A DNA stretch of 64,000 nt, from assembly GCA_942492715.1 (NCBI GenBank), contig CALOFW010000026.1, positions 1 to 64,000 on the forward strand. The letters are read 5' to 3'. Positions 1 to 8,737 of this stretch are shown one piece after another. The stretch comes from Sva-07 sp942492715. Its GTDB lineage: Bacteria > Actinomycetota > Acidimicrobiia > Acidimicrobiales > Ilumatobacteraceae. Both the position numbers and the translations under genes were made by a program. Under the pieces are notes generated by a model. That model was not told the origin of the DNA. It was given only the letters and a program-made list of their open reading frames with translations, and made no database searches. Each line of letters starts with the position of its first letter. The first letter of the stretch is position 1.

Positions 1-2
1 CG

Positions 3-467
3 GGGCTCGGCTACTTCTTCAACCTGTACCGCGGCAAGCCGCTCGTGCGCGAGGGCGGCGTCGTGATCCTGACCCACCCGACCACGAACGAGTTCCACCC
101 GGTCCACCACCCGAGCTACATCGACTTCTTCGAGGAAGTGCTCGCCGACACCACCGACCCGCACGTGATGTCGCAGAAGTGGGAGCAGCAGTACGCGGAG
201 GACGACTGGTACCGCCACCTGTACCGCACCACCAACGCCTACCACGGCGTGCACCCCTTCTACATGTGGTACTGGGGCAGCCACGGGATGAAGCACGTCG
301 GCAAGGTGATCATCGTCGGCGGCGACGCGGCAACGGTGCGCAAGCTCGGCTTCACGCCGGCCTCGACGATGAACGACGCGCTCGAGATCGCCTCCGACAC
401 GGTCGGTCGGTCGCCGACGATCACCCACCTGAAGACCCCGCCGCTGTTGATCGCGGACGTGAAGTAG
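3..467 (+). CDS. LarA-like (DUF2088) protein, C-terminal part
   Basis: The reading frame is open from the window edge and shows the last 154 residues of a longer protein; the true start lies outside. The visible part has an aromatic- and His-rich stretch, then a hydrophobic strand (GKVIIVGGD), a helix with TMNDALEIA, and a final Pro-containing strand before the stop. This order resembles the C-terminal lobe of LarA/DUF2088 proteins (nickel-dependent lactate racemase relatives). The metal and substrate residues would be upstream, so activity cannot be judged. The acyltransferase gene follows 10 bases later, so the two are probably co-transcribed. Family assignment is by pattern only. Confidence 0.45.
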   Translation, partial: GLGYFFNLYRGKPLVREGGVVILTHPTTNEFHPVHHPSYIDFFEEVLADTTDPHVMSQKWEQQYAEDDWYRHLYRTTNAYHGVHPFYMWYWGSHGMKHVGKVIIVGGDAATVRKLGFTPASTMNDALEIASDTVGRSPTITHLKTPPLLIADVK

Positions 468-477
468 GACGATCGCC

Positions 478-1476
478 GTGCCCGACGAGAACCTGCGACG
501 AGCCCAGCGGGCAGCCGGAGCCGCAGAGGACACCGTCCGGCGCGCCCTCACCCCGCTGCGCAACTTCGGATTCCCCTACCGCGCCCCGACGGTGCCCCGC
601 GGCGTCGTCGTGCCCCCGGAGGCCTCCGGGCTCGGCGCCCACTACGACACCGGGTGGGCCCGGCGTCCGCTGGCGTCCTCGGTGCGGACGGCGATCGTCG
701 AGGGCCCGGTGCGGTTGGCAGCCAGGGTGGTCGCCTCACCGGACATCGTCGGGACCGATCGTCTCGCCGACCTGACGTCGCTCGACGAGCCACCGGCGGT
801 GATCTTCGCACCCAATCACCACAGCCACCTCGACACCGGGTTGATGATCCGGTCGGTGCCGCGAGCGTGGCGCCACAAGCTCGTCGTCGCCGCGGCAGCC
901 GACTACTTCTTCGACAAGAGGTGGAAGGCGGCGCTGTCCGCGTTGTCGCTCAATGCGATTCCGATCGATCGCGAACTCACCGGGCGCAAGTCGTCCGACA
1001 TGATCAAGGGCCTCGTCGACGACGGCTACAGCCTCGTGATCTATCCCGAGGGCGGTCGATCACCCGACGGCTGGGGCCAGGAGTTCAGGGGCGGCGCCGC
1101 CTACCTCTCGGCGCGCACGGGTGCGCCGGTGATCCCGGTGTTCATCGACGGCACCGGCGCCATCTTCGGCAAGGGCATGAAGCGGCCGAAGCCCGGCCGT
1201 ACCCGGGTCGTGTTCGGCGCGCCCTTGTGGCCCGAACAAGACGAATCGACCCGGCGGTTCAACGCCCGCATCGAGGCTGCGGTCACGGTGCTCGGCGACG
1301 AGGCGATCACCGACTTCTGGACCGCTCGTCAGCGATCGGCGGCAGGCACCAGCCCAGCCCTGACCGGTCCGGAGCACACCGGATGGCGCCGCGACTGGGC
1401 ACTCGCGGAGCGCCGCAAGCTCGGCACGGCCGGCCTGCGCCGCCGGCAGCAGCGCCGCTGGCCCGACCTCGGCTGA
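478..1476 (+). CDS. 1-acyl-sn-glycerol-3-phosphate acyltransferase family (PlsC-like)
   Basis: This 332-residue protein starts with GTG. It carries the acyltransferase signature H-x4-D in NHHSHLD (about residues 114-120), the second block YPEGGRSPDG, and the downstream APVIPVFIDGTG strand expected of PlsC-type lysophosphatidate acyltransferases. Members transfer an acyl chain to a glycerolipid intermediate at the inner face of the membrane. The N-terminal 90 residues and the Arg-rich C-terminus are family-variable. The gene sits 10 bases after the LarA-like gene. The exact acceptor lipid is unknown, since this superfamily also includes acyltransferases for other polar lipids. Confidence 0.88.
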   Translation: MPDENLRRAQRAAGAAEDTVRRALTPLRNFGFPYRAPTVPRGVVVPPEASGLGAHYDTGWARRPLASSVRTAIVEGPVRLAARVVASPDIVGTDRLADLTSLDEPPAVIFAPNHHSHLDTGLMIRSVPRAWRHKLVVAAAADYFFDKRWKAALSALSLNAIPIDRELTGRKSSDMIKGLVDDGYSLVIYPEGGRSPDGWGQEFRGGAAYLSARTGAPVIPVFIDGTGAIFGKGMKRPKPGRTRVVFGAPLWPEQDESTRRFNARIEAAVTVLGDEAITDFWTARQRSAAGTSPALTGPEHTGWRRDWALAERRKLGTAGLRRRQQRRWPDLG

Positions 1477-1490
1477 ACACCCAGCGACAT

Positions 1491-1546
1491 CTCGTTTGCG
1501 TTGCACTTCGGGTGGGACGGGCCACCGAAACCATCACGCAAACGAG
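1491..1546. repeat. Long inverted repeat between co-oriented genes
   Basis: Perfect 11-base arms (CTCGTTTGCGT at 1491-1501 and its complement at 1536-1546) enclose a second, bulged stem (TTCGGGTGG against CCACCGAA). The whole element can fold into one long hairpin in the 89-base gap. It could terminate the upstream operon or be a structured RNA element. There is no U-tract. Confidence 0.6.
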
Positions 1547-1553
1547 TTGGGAA

Positions 1554-1559
1554 TAGCCT
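1554..1559 (+). promoter_or_regulatory. -10 box (TAGCCT), leaderless-type promoter
   Basis: TAGCCT ends 6 bases before the GTG at 1566, and no Shine-Dalgarno sequence is present. This spacing places the transcript start at or next to the start codon. Confidence 0.5.
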
Positions 1560-1565
1560 GACGGG

Positions 1566-3716
1566 GTGCCGAGCCAGACCGAATCCAGCCAGCGGAGGAT
1601 CCTCGTGACATTTCGCGGCGTGCCGCTTCGCCGCCACGTGATCGAGTTCGTCATCACGGCGCTCAGCTTCTGGTTCACCGCCTGGGTCCTCCCCGGTATC
1701 GCCATCGCCGACTTCGGAACGGCGCTGCTCTCCGCTGCGGTGATCTCGGTCCTCAATGCCGTGATCTGGCCGATCATCTCCCGGTACTTCTCGCGCCTCA
1801 TCCTCTGGACTGCCGGCCTCCTCGGCCTGGTCGCCAACGGCCTGCTCCTGCTGTTGACCGCCGACCTTCTCGACGGTCTCACGATCGACACGCTGTGGGA
1901 GGCGATCATTGCTGCGTTCGTCATGACGGTCGTCGGCATCATCCTGAGCAACTGGCTGTCGATCGACGACGACGCCGTCTGGCAACGCCAGACGGTCCGG
2001 CGGATGGTCAACCGCCTCGAGCCCCCGACACCCACCGACGTCCCGGGAATCCTGTTCATCCAGATCGACGGTCTCGCCGAGCCGGTACTCCGCCAGGCGC
2101 TCGCCGACGGCCACGCCCCGACCCTGGCGAGATGGGTCCGCTCGGGATCGCATCGCATCACGGGATGGGAATGCGACCTCTCGTCGCAGACCGGCGCCAG
2201 CCAGGCCGGCATCCTCCACGGCAACAACCACAACATGCCGGCCTTCCGGTGGTACGACAAGGAGGCTGGCAAGGTCTTCACCTCGAACCGACCCCGCGAC
2301 GCAGCCGAGATCGAAGCACGTCAGTCCGACGGCCACGGGCTCCTCGTCGACGGTGGCGTCTCGCGGTCGAACGTGTTCTCCGGCGACAGCACCGACTCGG
2401 CGATCACGTTCAGCACGCTGCTCGACAAGTCGAAGCACAGCCACCACGCCGCCAACTACTTCCTGTCCGATCCGTACGCCATCAGCAGACTGATCGCGTT
2501 GACGTTCGCTGATGCGTGGCGCGAGGTCGTCGACCGGCGGCGTACCCGACGCCAGGGCATCGAGCCCCGGCTGAAGCGAGGTGGGATCTACCCGCTGCTG
2601 CGAGCGGCGACCACGACGGCGTTGCGAGATCTCACGATCTACACCCTGATGAGCGACGTCTACCGTGGCGTCCCGTCGGCGTACGCGGACTTCGTCGGCT
2701 ACGACGAAGTCGCCCACCACTCGGGGCTGTTCGCACCGACCGCCCTCGACACGCTGCGACGGCTCGACGCACAGTTCGCACGCCTCGAGTACGCGATCGA
2801 CGAGGCACCCCGGCCCTACCACGTCGTGATCCTGTCCGACCACGGCCAGACCCAGGGCGCGACGTTCCTGCAGCGCTACGACCGGTCGTTGAAGGATATC
2901 GTCGACTCGCTGATCGAGGCCGACGTCGAGATCGCCGTACCCGAGATGTCATCGGAGGGTTGGGGAAATCTCAACGGCGCGCTGACCGAAGCAGTCCGTG
3001 ACAAGGACAGCCGAGTCGGCAAGCTGCTCGCCGTCGCCACCCGCAACCATGTCGTCGACGGCGACGTCGTGCTCGGGCCGGCGTTCGCCGACGAGAAGGC
3101 CCAGGCGAGCGGGACCGACACGGCCGCCGAGTCCGACGTGATCGTCCTCGCGTCCGGCAATCTTGGGCTGATCTCGTTCACCGACATCGAGGGCCGTGCC
3201 TCCGTCGAGCAGATGGGGACGCGATTCCCCGGGCTGATCGCCGGGCTCGCCGAGCACCCGGGCATCGGCTTCGTCCTCGTGAACTCCGAGACCCTGGGGG
3301 GGCTCGTGATCGGTGGGGCCGGGATCCGCTACCTCTCCGACGACCGCGTCGAGGGCGAGGACCCGCTGATCGGGTTCGGGCCGAATGCCGCCGACCATCT
3401 CCGGAGGACCCACTCGTTCGTCAACGCTCCCGACATCCTGGTCAACAGCTTCTACGATCCCCACGCCGACGAAGGCGCGGCCTTCGAAGAACTGATCGGG
3501 TTCCACGGCGGCATGGGCGGGAACCAGACACACCCCTTCCTGCTCTTCCCCGCCGGTTTCGAATTGCCCGACGAACCGATCGTGGGCGCAGCGACGGTGC
3601 ATCACCTGTTCAAGGGATGGATGGCCGCGATCAACGACGGCACTGCGCCGCGTCCGTGGACGGTCCCCGAGGCACCACCGCGCGCTCCGATCCCCACCCG
3701 CGCCACCGACGGCTGA
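1566..3716 (+). CDS. Membrane-anchored type I phosphodiesterase (holin-like N-terminus + alkaline phosphatase fold)
   Basis: This 716-residue protein has two parts. Residues 1-140 form about four hydrophobic helices of the 'phage holin family / mycobacterial 4-TM' type. The rest is an alkaline-phosphatase superfamily hydrolase related to nucleotide pyrophosphatase/phosphodiesterases. Visible metal and catalytic positions are D168 (QIDG), the likely nucleophile T209 (SSQTGAS), D380 and H384/H385 (DEVAHHSG), D425-H426 (SDHGQ) and a late His in FHGGMGG. The membrane part probably anchors the enzyme; which side the catalytic domain faces is not shown. It starts with GTG, follows a strong hairpin and is 1 base from the MBL gene, so the two are likely one operon. 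Substrate unknown. Confidence 0.8.
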   Translation: MPSQTESSQRRILVTFRGVPLRRHVIEFVITALSFWFTAWVLPGIAIADFGTALLSAAVISVLNAVIWPIISRYFSRLILWTAGLLGLVANGLLLLLTADLLDGLTIDTLWEAIIAAFVMTVVGIILSNWLSIDDDAVWQRQTVRRMVNRLEPPTPTDVPGILFIQIDGLAEPVLRQALADGHAPTLARWVRSGSHRITGWECDLSSQTGASQAGILHGNNHNMPAFRWYDKEAGKVFTSNRPRDAAEIEARQSDGHGLLVDGGVSRSNVFSGDSTDSAITFSTLLDKSKHSHHAANYFLSDPYAISRLIALTFADAWREVVDRRRTRRQGIEPRLKRGGIYPLLRAATTTALRDLTIYTLMSDVYRGVPSAYADFVGYDEVAHHSGLFAPTALDTLRRLDAQFARLEYAIDEAPRPYHVVILSDHGQTQGATFLQRYDRSLKDIVDSLIEADVEIAVPEMSSEGWGNLNGALTEAVRDKDSRVGKLLAVATRNHVVDGDVVLGPAFADEKAQASGTDTAAESDVIVLASGNLGLISFTDIEGRASVEQMGTRFPGLIAGLAEHPGIGFVLVNSETLGGLVIGGAGIRYLSDDRVEGEDPLIGFGPNAADHLRRTHSFVNAPDILVNSFYDPHADEGAAFEELIGFHGGMGGNQTHPFLLFPAGFELPDEPIVGAATVHHLFKGWMAAINDGTAPRPWTVPEAPPRAPIPTRATDG

Positions 3717-3717
3717 C

Positions 3718-4470
3718 ATGGAACTCACCTGGGTCGGCCATGCCACGGCGCTGGTCGACTTCGACGGCTATCGGGTCCTCACCGACCCGCTGCTCACCCG
3801 CAGGGTTGCCCACCTCCGTCGGCGGACCGCAGTGCCCATCGCGGACCAGCACGACATCGATCTGATCCTGCTGTCGCACGTGCACCTCGATCACCTGCAC
3901 CTACCGTCGCTGAAGCGCCTGCGACCGACCGCAAGGGTGCTCACACCAGCCGGATCGGAGCGGCTCCTGCGCAAGGCCGGCTTCACGGACGTCACCGAAG
4001 TGCGCGTCGGCGACCGGATCGAGTCCGGTCCCGTGACGGTCGAGGTGGTCCGCGCCGCCCACAAACACGGCCGCGGCCCGCACTCTCGGGTGAGTGCTGA
4101 ACCGGTCGGCTTCGTCGTCGGCGGCTCGGGCCGCCGCGTCTACTTCCCCGGCGACACCGATCTGTTCGACGAGATGGCCGACCTCGACGACATCGACGTT
4201 GCGCTGCTGCCCATCTGGGGCTGGGGGTCGAGCCTCGGCGAGGGGCACCTGAACCCCGAACGCGCGGCGCGGGCAACCGAGCTGATCCGACCGGAAGTGC
4301 TCGTGCCGATCCACTGGGGCACGTACGCTCCCGAGGATGGCAGACGACGCCTTCCCCGATGGTTCGACGCACCACCCATCGAGCTGCGCACCGAGCTCGA
4401 CGCGATCGACCAGCTGCACCGCCTCGGCCTCCTCGCCCCGGGCGACTCGATGACGGTGGTCAGCCGATGA
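3718..4470 (+). CDS. MBL-fold metal-dependent hydrolase (UlaG/NAPE-PLD-like)
   Basis: This 250-residue protein begins with the short strand WVGHATALVDFDG and has the zinc-binding motif HVHLDH at about residue 59. Further conserved positions are a His near residue 107 (AAHKHG), D in FPGDTD and H in PIHWG. It resembles the beta-lactamase-like hydrolases of the UlaG / N-acylphosphatidylethanolamine phospholipase D group. It starts 1 base after the phosphodiesterase stop and overlaps the following lipoprotein start by four bases. Its placement beside a PlsC-type enzyme and a phosphodiesterase would fit a lipid or phosphoester role, but this is inference. Confidence 0.82.
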   Translation: MELTWVGHATALVDFDGYRVLTDPLLTRRVAHLRRRTAVPIADQHDIDLILLSHVHLDHLHLPSLKRLRPTARVLTPAGSERLLRKAGFTDVTEVRVGDRIESGPVTVEVVRAAHKHGRGPHSRVSAEPVGFVVGGSGRRVYFPGDTDLFDEMADLDDIDVALLPIWGWGSSLGEGHLNPERAARATELIRPEVLVPIHWGTYAPEDGRRRLPRWFDAPPIELRTELDAIDQLHRLGLLAPGDSMTVVSR

Positions 4471-5456
4471 TCTCGCGTCGTCTCGTCGCACTCACCACGG
4501 CCGCGCTCGCGGTCCTGGCGGCCTGCACGACCGAGGAGGCGTCGAACCCGGGACCGACGCTCACATCGACGACATCGACGACCACCACGACCACGACGTC
4601 GACCACGACGCTGCCGACGACCTCCACGACGACGCCGACAGCGAGCACCGCGCCGCCCACCACGCTGCCGGAGGGTCCCGCCGCGGTGGCGGTGCCGTTG
4701 TTCATCGGCGGCGGCGGAGGCGGTTGGCTGTCGATCGGTGCCTGGCAGGTCGATCGATGGCAGGAAGACGATTCCGCCTCCGCCGAGGACCCGACCCCGC
4801 CCTCGATCGAACCGGGGACCCCGATGGTCGTGTCGAACCTCGACGGCGAGGCGACCGCCGACACCGGCGACCTCGTCGAAGCGTGCTTCGACGGTCGCGT
4901 CGGACCGTCGATCGACCTCGCTGTCGCCGCACCGGAGCCGCCGGGCTTCGGGTACGGCGCCGTGGCGTTGACCGCGCCGTCGTGGCCGTTGCGGCCACGA
5001 CCGATCGCTGCCACCTCCAGTGGCCCCGCCGGCTACGACGAGATCGGCATCGCGGCCTTCGACGGGGAGCCGGTCGACGCGACGCTCGGCACCGTCGAGC
5101 AGCTCGTGGTCGCCGACCTCGACGGCGACGGCGACGACGAGGCGCTCGTCGCCTTCGAGTACGTCCAGCCGAGTGCGGGCCCCGGCACCCCCGGAGATCT
5201 GTCGTCGATCCTCCTGGTCGACACGCTCACACGCAACTCGTCCACCGTGCTGCAGTCCGTCGTCGACCAGGAACTCGAGCCCGACGGCTTCCCGCTGATC
5301 GAGCGGTTCCGAGTGATCGACGTGGCCGACTACAACGGCGACGGGCGCATGGAGGTCGCCGTGCACGCCTGGTACTACGAGGGTGCGTCGGTCGCGATCT
5401 ACGAGTACGACGGCGCCGAGCTCACCGACGTGCTCGTCGCCGGCTGCGGCGCCTGA
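4467..5456 (+). CDS. Secreted lipoprotein with Thr-rich linker and FG-GAP-like repeats
   Basis: The start chosen is the ATG that overlaps the previous stop (ATGA), giving 329 residues. A longer frame upstream is only read-through inside the MBL gene. The N-terminus is a clear lipoprotein signal: Arg-Arg, a hydrophobic stretch and the lipobox LAAC. A Thr/Ser-rich linker of about 45 residues follows, as in cell-wall-spanning lipoproteins. The body contains two calcium-loop-like segments (DLDGDGDDEALV and DYNGDGRMEVAV) typical of FG-GAP/VCBS beta-propeller blades. It is predicted to be an outer-face lipoprotein that binds a ligand or metal. No enzymatic motif is visible. Confidence 0.75.
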   Translation: MISRRLVALTTAALAVLAACTTEEASNPGPTLTSTTSTTTTTTTSTTTLPTTSTTTPTASTAPPTTLPEGPAAVAVPLFIGGGGGGWLSIGAWQVDRWQEDDSASAEDPTPPSIEPGTPMVVSNLDGEATADTGDLVEACFDGRVGPSIDLAVAAPEPPGFGYGAVALTAPSWPLRPRPIAATSSGPAGYDEIGIAAFDGEPVDATLGTVEQLVVADLDGDGDDEALVAFEYVQPSAGPGTPGDLSSILLVDTLTRNSSTVLQSVVDQELEPDGFPLIERFRVIDVADYNGDGRMEVAVHAWYYEGASVAIYEYDGAELTDVLVAGCGA

Positions 5457-5459
5457 CCA

Positions 5460-5488
5460 TCACGTCTGGGGTCTGACCCCAGACGTGA
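5460..5488. terminator. 29-base perfect palindrome between convergent genes
   Basis: Arms of 14 bases (TCACGTCTGGGGTC and its exact complement) flank a single T. It lies 4 bases after the lipoprotein stop and 16 bases before the end of the convergent carboxylase gene. It can work as a terminator for both strands although no T-run follows; a REP-like element is the alternative. Confidence 0.6.
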
Positions 5489-5503
5489 CACCGGGTGCAC
5501 CAC

Positions 5504-7360
5504 TCACCAGGTGTCGATGTTGGGGCGACGCGGGGGCCCGATGGGATCGACGGCGGCTCGGTGGGTCTCGGGTGCCGCATCGAACAGCGTCGTGAGCCAT
5601 CGACGGGTGTCGACGGGGTCGATCACGTCGTCGATCTCGAAGTGCGTGGCGACGCTGACCGCCTTGCCGTGCTCGTACAGCCGGTCGACCATCTCGCGGA
5701 ACAGCACGTCGCGCTCGGCATCGTCGGCGACCGCCTCGAGCTCCTTGCGGTAGCCGAGGCGGACCGCCCCCTCGAGGCCCATGCCGCCGAACTCGCCGGT
5801 CGGCCACGCCAGGCACGCGAGCGGTGCCTTGGTGGTGCCGCCCATCATCGCCTGGGCGCCGAGTCCGTACGACTTCCGGGTGACGATCGACACCATCGGC
5901 ACCGACAGGTTCGCCCCGGTGACGAACAACCGGCTGCAGTGCCGGACCAGCGCGGTCGCTTCTACTTCGGGGCCAACCATCATGCCGGGCGTGTCGACCA
6001 GCGTGACGACCGGCAGGCCGAACGCGTCGCAGAGCTGCAGGAATCGCGCGGCCTTGTCGGCGCCATCGGAATCGATCGCCCCGGCCAGATGTCCAGGGTT
6101 GTTCGCCACCACCCCGACGGGACGGCCCTCCAACCGGGCGAGTGCGGTCACCATGCCGATGCCGAACTCCCGCCGGAGCTCGAGGACCGAGCCGACATCG
6201 AACAGTCCGTCGATTGCAGCGCGGATGTCGTAGGCACGAAGGCGGTCGACCGGCACCACGTCGCGCAGCGCCTCCTGATCCGGCACCTCCCACGCCGAGG
6301 TACGCCCCTGGAAGTACGACACGTACTGCTGCGCCACGCGGACCGCTTCCGCCTCGTCGGCGACGACGACGTCGACGACGCCGTTGGAACGCTGCACGTC
6401 GATCGCACCGATCGCGGTGGGCTCGAACACGCCGAGACCGCCACCCTCGATCATCGCCGGGCCTCCCATGCCGATGTTCGAGTCCTCGGTGGCGATCACG
6501 ACGTCGCAACACCCGAGAATCGCCGCATTGCCGGCGAAGCAGTAGCCCGAAGCGATCCCGACCAGCGGAACCGTGCCCGACAGCTCCGCGAACCAGCGGA
6601 ATGCGAGGCAGTCGAGGCCGCTGACCCCCAAACCGTCGGTGTCGCCCGGTCGGCCGCCTCCACCCTCGGTGAAGAACACGATCGGGATGCGGAGCTGTTC
6701 GGCGACCTCGAAGAGGCGGTCCTTCTTCCGATGGTTCTGGGTCCCCTGCGTCCCTGCGAGCACCGTGTAGTCGTACGACACCGCGACGCATTTCGCTGCG
6801 CGCGGTGTGTCGCCGAACATCTCGCCGTTGACGTCACCGATGCCACCGACCAGACCGTCGGCGGGCGTCGCCGCGATCAGGTCGTCGACCGTCCGACGGC
6901 GACGCTGCGCCGCGATGACCAGTGGGCCGTACTCGACGAACGTGTCGGCATCGACCAGGTCGGCGATGTTCTCGCGGGCGGTCCGGTGTCCACGCGCATG
7001 GCGCCGTGCCACCGCATCCGGTCGGTGTCCGTCGAGCCCGACGGCGTGGCGATCGAGCACCTCCCGGAGATCGTCACGCTCGAGACCGACCGGCCCGACA
7101 GGTACCGATCGCACGTGCTCGTCGGATGCCGCCGTCGCCGCCCGCTCGTTGATCCGGAACAGCACCTGGCCGGCAGCGACCGTGTCGCCGTCGCTGATCC
7201 CCACCTCCTCGACCACCCCGCCGGTGGGAGCGGTGATCTCGTGGTGCATCTTCATCGACTCGACGAGGGCGAGCACCTCACCGTCGTGCACCGTCGCGCC
7301 GACTTCGACGAAGAGTCCGATGAGCGTGCCCTGCAGCTCCGACACCACGGCGAGGCTCAT
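5504..7360 (-). CDS. Acyl-CoA carboxylase: biotinyl domain fused to carboxyltransferase
   Basis: The start is placed at the ATG giving MSLAVVSELQ (618 residues); the open frame upstream is Arg-rich read-through antisense to coding DNA. Residues 1-75 are a biotinyl/lipoyl domain with the biotinylation motif ESMKMHHEI. Residues 100-618 are a crotonase-fold carboxyltransferase with both halves, including GGGGRPGDTD and the late block DTPGMMVGPE. The protein transfers carboxyl groups from biotin to an acyl-CoA in the cytoplasm. No biotin carboxylase gene lies beside it in this window, so that subunit must be encoded elsewhere. It lies 20 bases after the ClC gene, probably in the same transcript. 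Substrate (acetyl-, propionyl- or methylcrotonyl-CoA) cannot be told from sequence. Confidence 0.85.
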   Translation of the reverse strand: MSLAVVSELQGTLIGLFVEVGATVHDGEVLALVESMKMHHEITAPTGGVVEEVGISDGDTVAAGQVLFRINERAATAASDEHVRSVPVGPVGLERDDLREVLDRHAVGLDGHRPDAVARRHARGHRTARENIADLVDADTFVEYGPLVIAAQRRRRTVDDLIAATPADGLVGGIGDVNGEMFGDTPRAAKCVAVSYDYTVLAGTQGTQNHRKKDRLFEVAEQLRIPIVFFTEGGGGRPGDTDGLGVSGLDCLAFRWFAELSGTVPLVGIASGYCFAGNAAILGCCDVVIATEDSNIGMGGPAMIEGGGLGVFEPTAIGAIDVQRSNGVVDVVVADEAEAVRVAQQYVSYFQGRTSAWEVPDQEALRDVVPVDRLRAYDIRAAIDGLFDVGSVLELRREFGIGMVTALARLEGRPVGVVANNPGHLAGAIDSDGADKAARFLQLCDAFGLPVVTLVDTPGMMVGPEVEATALVRHCSRLFVTGANLSVPMVSIVTRKSYGLGAQAMMGGTTKAPLACLAWPTGEFGGMGLEGAVRLGYRKELEAVADDAERDVLFREMVDRLYEHGKAVSVATHFEIDDVIDPVDTRRWLTTLFDAAPETHRAAVDPIGPPRRPNIDTW

Positions 7361-7380
7361 CGGAGGATCCGCATGTCGGT

Positions 7381-8685
7381 TCAGCTCGTACCCTCGGGCG
7401 AGCGCTGGAACGTCGTGATCGACTGCTGGCCCATCACCAATTCGGCCGCCACCGCGGCGAACAGCGCCGGCACGATGAAGCCCGGCTGCCCCGTCGTCTC
7501 CGCGACGAACATCACGGCGGCGAGCGGCACCCGGTAGCCGGCCCCGAGGAACGCCGCCATTCCCAGCAGCACGTAGAGGGTGGGATCGAGCGGGTTCACG
7601 ATGTCGCCGACCCCGCGGCCGACGATCGCACCGCCGACGACCAGCGGGATGAAGAGGCCGCCGACACCGCCGCCGGCCACGGTGGTCGCCGTGGCGAGAC
7701 AGCGAAGCAGGAGCACGGCTGCGAGCAGCCACAGGGCATGTTCCTCGGACAGCCATCGGATCACCTCGTAGCCGGAGCCGATCGTGAGGCTCTCACCGGT
7801 GAGGCCACGGCTGATCACGAAGAGCAGTGCGAGCAGCACACTGGCGAGTACCACTCGGAGCACGATGGGACGCAGGGTGAACCCCTTCGCGTACCTGATC
7901 AGGCTGGAGAACATCCGCGCACCCACCGCACAGCAGACGCCGATCAGGATCGCGCCGGCGAGGTCCTTGTATTCGAAGGCGGCGCCGCCGTCGTTCTCGA
8001 AGGTGAAGATCGGCCGCACGTTGCTGAGCGCGACGAACACGAGGTACCCCGAGGCGCTCGCGACGAGCGCCGGCAGCAGCATGCGACGCGCCATCTGGTC
8101 GCGGAACGGCACCTCGAGCGCGAAGATCGCCCCCGTCGCGGGCGCTTTGAAGATCGCCGCCACACCGGCGGCGGCGCCGGCGACCAACAGGGTTCGGTGG
8201 TCCGCGCCACGGAACGCCGCGGGCAACCTTCGCTGGATCATCGCCCCGAGAGCGGAGCCGCCGTAGATCGACGGACCCTCCAGTCCCATCGGTCCGCCGA
8301 AGCCGAGCGTGGTGACCGCGGCGGCCATGCGCCCCATGAATGCGCGCGGCCGCAACGGGTACTCGGGGTCGTGGAACGCTCGGAGGTACTCGTCCGCCGT
8401 CGCCGACGACGCACCGTTGCCGAGCGTCCGCAGCAGGATGGCCGACAGGGCCAAGCCGACGCCCGGGGCGACCGCTCCCACCCACAGCGGACCCTCGATC
8501 ACGATGTGGAACGCGACCTCCACCACCACGTACTCGAAGAACCGCACCACCAGCCCGGTGATCGACCCGGTGATCGCCGCCAGCAGCACCACTTCGCGGG
8601 ACCGGCGTACCAGGTCTCGGAACTCTTCACTGCGAATGTCGAAGGTCGGAGGGCGCCATCCCAACGTCATCTTCCTGTCCGACAC
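7381..8685 (-). CDS. ClC-family chloride channel/antiporter
   Basis: A polytopic protein of 434 residues from the preferred GTG. It shows the ClC hallmark GLEGP, with the gating glutamate, near residue 130 and the later block GGGVGGLFIPLVVGG. About ten hydrophobic helices span the whole length. Bacterial homologues are chloride channels or Cl-/H+ exchangers of the plasma membrane. The GTG at 8685 is favoured because TAGACT sits 8 bases upstream on the same strand; an ATG at 8739 (452 aa) and one at 8670 are also in frame. The gene is divergent from the epimerase gene and precedes the carboxylase gene by 20 bases. Confidence 0.88.
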   Translation of the reverse strand: MSDRKMTLGWRPPTFDIRSEEFRDLVRRSREVVLLAAITGSITGLVVRFFEYVVVEVAFHIVIEGPLWVGAVAPGVGLALSAILLRTLGNGASSATADEYLRAFHDPEYPLRPRAFMGRMAAAVTTLGFGGPMGLEGPSIYGGSALGAMIQRRLPAAFRGADHRTLLVAGAAAGVAAIFKAPATGAIFALEVPFRDQMARRMLLPALVASASGYLVFVALSNVRPIFTFENDGGAAFEYKDLAGAILIGVCCAVGARMFSSLIRYAKGFTLRPIVLRVVLASVLLALLFVISRGLTGESLTIGSGYEVIRWLSEEHALWLLAAVLLLRCLATATTVAGGGVGGLFIPLVVGGAIVGRGVGDIVNPLDPTLYVLLGMAAFLGAGYRVPLAAVMFVAETTGQPGFIVPALFAAVAAELVMGQQSITTFQRSPEGTS

Positions 8686-8693
8686 GACGGCCC

Positions 8694-8699
8694 AGTCTA
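8694..8699 (-). promoter_or_regulatory. -10 box (TAGACT) for the ClC gene
   Basis: TAGACT lies 8 bases upstream of the GTG at 8685 on the minus strand. No Shine-Dalgarno sequence is visible, which suggests a leaderless mRNA and supports that start. Confidence 0.45.
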
Positions 8700-8723
8700 G
8701 GCCTGGCACCGCGAGGCGCACGG

Positions 8724-8729
8724 TACCCT
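8724..8729 (+). promoter_or_regulatory. -10 box (TACCCT) for the polysaccharide locus
   Basis: TACCCT lies 8 bases before the ATG at 8738, in the divergent gap with the ClC gene. Leaderless-type arrangement. Confidence 0.45.
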
Positions 8730-8737
8730 CGGTGCCC

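Noticed and set aside
1566..1990. 'Phage holin' segment as evidence of a prophage
   Set aside because: It is the N-terminal membrane part of a long phosphodiesterase and no other phage gene is nearby.
5495..7537. 680-codon plus-strand open frame opposite the carboxyltransferase gene
   Set aside because: His/Arg/Asp-rich with no domain; the minus strand carries a biotin motif and carboxyltransferase blocks.
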